Assembly: GCF_036884655.1 (NCBI RefSeq)
Contig: NC_088327.1
Coordinates: 10,677,501-10,741,500, forward strand
Origin: Musa acuminata AAA Group
Taxonomy: Eukaryota > Streptophyta > Magnoliopsida > Zingiberales > Musaceae
DNA: 64,000 bases
Direction: 5' to 3'
Shown here piece by piece: positions 60,517 through 64,000 of the stretch. The notes under the pieces were generated by a model. It did not search any database. It saw only the letters and a program-made list of their open reading frames with translations, and was not told the origin of the DNA. A program made the position numbers and the translations under genes. Numbering within the stretch: the first letter of the stretch is position 1; every line of letters starts with the position of its first letter.

Positions 60517-63500
60517 TCACAATAAATACCTCCAAGAAGCAGGGCGATCTCTTGATATGACGAGAACTCTCGATCCACTATAATCAAAAGTAGGTCGGTA
60601 TAGATCATCGGGGCCAATAGTTTCCTTCACACCTACTGTGTTCGCCCCATCGAAGCATAAAGCTTGCGATCTTACATCCTGAGAAGCATCGAAGACGAAA
60701 AGCCCCATCTCACAAATGCCCATGACGATATCGGTACTTCCCCAGACTTGAGTCAAGCAAGAATGGTGAAAGCGAGTATTAAGTTCCGGCAATTCATATG
60801 TTGTGACAAGCTTTCCTTTACGCAAGGAGTAATGTTGCACACGAGATCGTGGACTGCCCTTTATGGGCAATCTTCCTTCAGTGCTTCCAATATATATGGA
60901 GTCCCCACGTGAGTAGATGGAGTGCCCGATCCCACCATGCCTTGATATTCTGAGACCAACACCGGCTGGGAGACGGAAGTCAAGAACATTGATGCTTTCT
61001 TGCGTGCAGAACGCACCATCATTGCCCTCCACTTCAGATGAGCTCACTCTGCAGATTAACTCAAATATTAGAGGAATTAAACTGAGTAAATATAACAAAA
61101 ACAAAAAAAGTTATATGAGTTGATAGTGCATTTTAAATGACATCTTTTGCATTAGTGGTGATACATTGAGTACTGTGGTGACACAACAGGCCGTGATGAA
61201 ATGATGGCCTTTGTTAAAAGGTATTAGAGATGCATATAATCCCCTGGAAACCAAATTCTTAAGTCAAACAAATGCAAGTTATCTTCCATCTGTTTCCATT
61301 CAATTGAAAGATAAAAGTCGAATTTTATATTTAAACTAAAAACTCACCTCTGACGAACACCACCACCCAATTCAGCATCAGTGTTGTTGACATGAAGGGA
61401 ATAAACCTTCTTACCAGCACAAGCAACAGATAACAAAGGCTGTGGGTTAACAGAATTCACATCCCAAAGGCTAATGGCTTCAGTTCCTACTACAATCACC
61501 TTACCCCTACTTCGCCATTGTAAAGGACTTGAGTACTCCATTCCCATCACCGGACTATTGACTTCCCACTTCATTACTAAATCCCCATCACGGATATCAT
61601 AAGCACTGACAAGTTTTTGTCCATTGCCAGTGCAGATTAACAGTGGTCCACAAGGCTTGTACCACCACTGTTGTTGTCCAACAGTTTGAATTGTGCTCGA
61701 AGAACTTCTCAAACCTGTATCGCTTGGGCCGAGAACCATCATGGATGATGACTGTGAAGAAGAACTAGTTGCAGCATCCCCAAGTGAAAAAGCTCTTACA
61801 TCCCTGGTATAAAAATCCCACGAACAAAAGCCAGATTCTAGAGCATTCCCAGCTGATGCTGCGACAATATATTTTCCAGTGCATCCATCTGTACAGGGTG
61901 CACGGATTAACCAGCAGTCACCCCATAAATTACTTGACACTCCTGCTGGTGGCTTGTATTCAGACTTGAACTGTAACAGTAAATGTTACCAGTAAATTAG
62001 TAAATGCAAGACAAGTTTTTATTATGTTTCAGTAAGCATCATGTAATTATACAAAACCAATAATCGGTTTATGTTCCCCATTGCCTGCGTAATAGGAATG
62101 TCCTACAAAAGAAGCAAATCAGCATCATAGACATATATACTTTTGCATCCATTTCAGAACCTCAAAAATGTTGGCTTCAGGATGCTGTCAACTGAGGGTA
62201 GACACAATTGGTGCTGTTGACTGAGGGTATATGGCAGGAAAGTGAACAGAGATGTCTTATGAATGTCTCGCAAACATAGAAATAGTGACTAAGGAAGCAC
62301 TGGATAGAATAAACCTTAAATTTGGGTAGCTCAATGTAAATGCTCTGTTTCGATCTGTTGCATGCTTAACAAGGCATGTACCTCTTGGTTTCATAGCTCA
62401 CGTGTATAGCTTAGGCAGTGCCTCTTTCCTCCCAAAAAGAGTAGCATATAAAATTCCAAACGTAGATATGCAAATATGGGCTGCCATATAGCAACGGACT
62501 GAAGATAATTATATAATGTTAAGATAAGATGGCAAGAAATAATTCATAAGCGAGCAATATATATATCCATCACTTTCATCAATATCTGGAAGGAGTGCAT
62601 TCTATCCCACGGGAAAAAGAAAAAGACTTCAAGCAGACTAAAGAGAAATTATTGATGAAAATTTGAAGTTCAATTTTTCACCTCATGATTAGCTATGTCA
62701 TAGTAGGAACAAGATCCATCATCATGAGCAAGAAGAACAGCTTCTTCTGAAACAAACCATCCACCAGTTGAGGGCTTTTGTCCTATCTCACATAACTGCT
62801 TCACGGAGGGGTCTTCATTGTCTACATGCAATATCAGTGCAGGTTTCATCTCCTGGTCATCAAACTCTTCAAGCTTTTCAGTTGCCATGAGTTCGATTTC
62901 ACCTTTGCAATGCTCATGCACCATCTTCCTTGGAACACATTGTGCAGCTGATGAGCCTCTTTCATCCCTCAACCCTCGTGCTGCCACATGCTCGGATTCC
63001 AAAATCGGAGCATGCTTGTTAAGCTCACCTTGTACCAAATCTAGAGAAGCCAAGAATTCCAATGCAATGGGATTTTCATCAACAGGACTCAATGACCCGC
63101 CTTCAACATCTGGATTTCCATGAGTATTTGACCTATGTCCTCCAGCCACACTGGATGATCTCCGGTTTCTCAATAACTTATGATGAGGAAAGAACCTTGC
63201 TTCTAATTCTTCATGATTCAAACCATTAACTGAATTACCTGGAACACTCGTTTCTTCACACTGACCTGAGATGACAATTTCAGTACCCTGGCAGTCAACT
63301 GCAATAATTTTGGATGTATCAAATTGTGATACAGCACCATCAATCGTATGGCCTACAGCTTTCTCAATCCCAGATATCTTACTCTGGATATCAGACAGAA
63401 TCAGCTTAGAGTCATCTGGGTTATTGCTATCCAACATTTCCTTAGTTCTCTTAATTTCAGAAGCAATTTTTTGGACTTTTCCTTCCAACAATGCCAGCTT

Positions 63501-64000
63501 CTCATGCAGTTTGCTTGGGTATTTATTAACCACAGGAGCACCATTCAGGTCATCATTTTTGTCAAAGGCTGTAATATATGCAGAGGGCTTCTGTACAGCT
63601 TCCACCTTTGGTAGAGAATCAATACAACCTTTGTCACCGGGGCCATTCTTAACGCCGCTGCTGAGTGTTCTTGAGGCCTCAGATTGCAAAACTAAGCAAT
63701 CTTTCTTCTTGTTTGATGAAACATGAGTCACATCTTTATCGAATCCATCTTGAGTTGTTGAATCAGATGTTGCACAACTTCTGTCCTTCAAATTACTTTG
63801 ATCGGGAACATGAGATATTGAACTTGAAACGATAAAGAGATTATGTTTATTAGATTCTACAGCTGTGCTTTCAGTCGAACAAATGACTCCTGATTTATCC
63901 ACCAACAAAAGGGCTTTGTTTTCGTGTTCTGCGGTGCTTCCTTGGTAACCATCAGCATCCTCGGCTAACAATGGCTTTGAGGTAACCGATTCTTTCCGGC
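60517..64000 (-). CDS. WD-repeat-like protein, KIN14B-interacting type (At4g14310-like), 3' part of gene
   Basis: The gene runs off the right edge. Exons on the minus strand: 64000-62682 (open at the edge), 61970-61348 and 61048-60517, with GT-AG introns and continuous frame, giving at least 823 residues before TGA. The edge exon is mostly low-complexity and acidic/Ser-rich, with a coiled-coil-like segment (KLHEKLALLEGKVQKIASEI) followed by LSDIQSKISGIEKAVGH. It ends DDGSCSYYDIANHE. The next exons carry beta-propeller-like repeats: GDCWLIRAPCTDGCTGKYIV, SGFCSWDFYTRDVRAF, GTEAISLWDVNSV, LHVNNTDAELGGGVRQR, FCTQESINVLDFR, IGPDDLYRPTFDY and VLVISRDRPASWRYL. I match this from memory to the Arabidopsis protein At4g14310, named for interaction with kinesin KIN14B, which acts in chloroplast movement. 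The biochemical role is unknown. The N-terminus is outside the window. Confidence 0.85.

Overview
This is a 64 kb piece of a plant nuclear genome. Evidence: seven intron-containing or intronless plant-type protein genes with GT-AG splice sites, an intron-containing elongator tRNA-Met, degenerate Ty1-copia and Ty3-gypsy retrotransposons, and many long (TA)n and (GA)n tracts. GC-rich, single-exon open frames beside AT-rich intergenic DNA suggest a monocot. A Zingiberales genome such as banana or its relatives would fit, but the species guess is inference from memory and not shown by the sequence.

Layout. 1-2,294: AT-rich upstream DNA with three (TA)n tracts. 2,295-5,929 (+): seven-exon PMP22-type peroxisomal membrane protein. 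6,838-8,229 (-): intronless 3-ketoacyl-CoA synthase whose catalytic cysteine position is serine. About 9,480-20,200: a nest of retrotransposons. It holds a decayed copia element on +, interrupted by C+T-rich DNA that is itself interrupted by a young 4.56 kb non-autonomous LTR element (11,848-16,406, oriented -), and then a second copia relic on - that meets the first tail to tail. 20,887-22,845 (-): five-exon secreted pectinesterase with an altered active-site glutamine. 22,900-27,850: local segmental duplications, apparently seeded from the pectinesterase upstream region, with most joints in (TA)n tracts. 28,839-28,925 (+): tRNA-Met. 29,003-30,355 (-): F-box/PP2-type gene. 31,525-32,967 (-): PPR pseudogene. 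33,562-34,830 (-): PB1-domain protein. 37,681-37,965 (-): CLE peptide precursor with a TDIF-like peptide. 41,778-46,704: old gypsy element of Tat-like layout with an antisense ORF. 52,696-57,701 (+): fifteen-exon PHO1-type SPX-EXS phosphate exporter. 60,517 to the right edge (-): 3' part of a gene resembling the Arabidopsis KIN14B-interacting WD-repeat protein.

The genes do not form an operon or an obvious pathway cluster, as expected for a plant chromosome. The points most worth following are the serine-for-cysteine KCS, the TDIF-type CLE variant, the pectinesterase with Gln replaced by Pro beside amplified copies of its upstream DNA, the young non-autonomous LTR element, and the Tat-like element with an antisense reading frame. 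Exon borders were read by eye from splice consensus and reading frame; no alignment or expression data were available. I did not find a convincing entirely new biological system.
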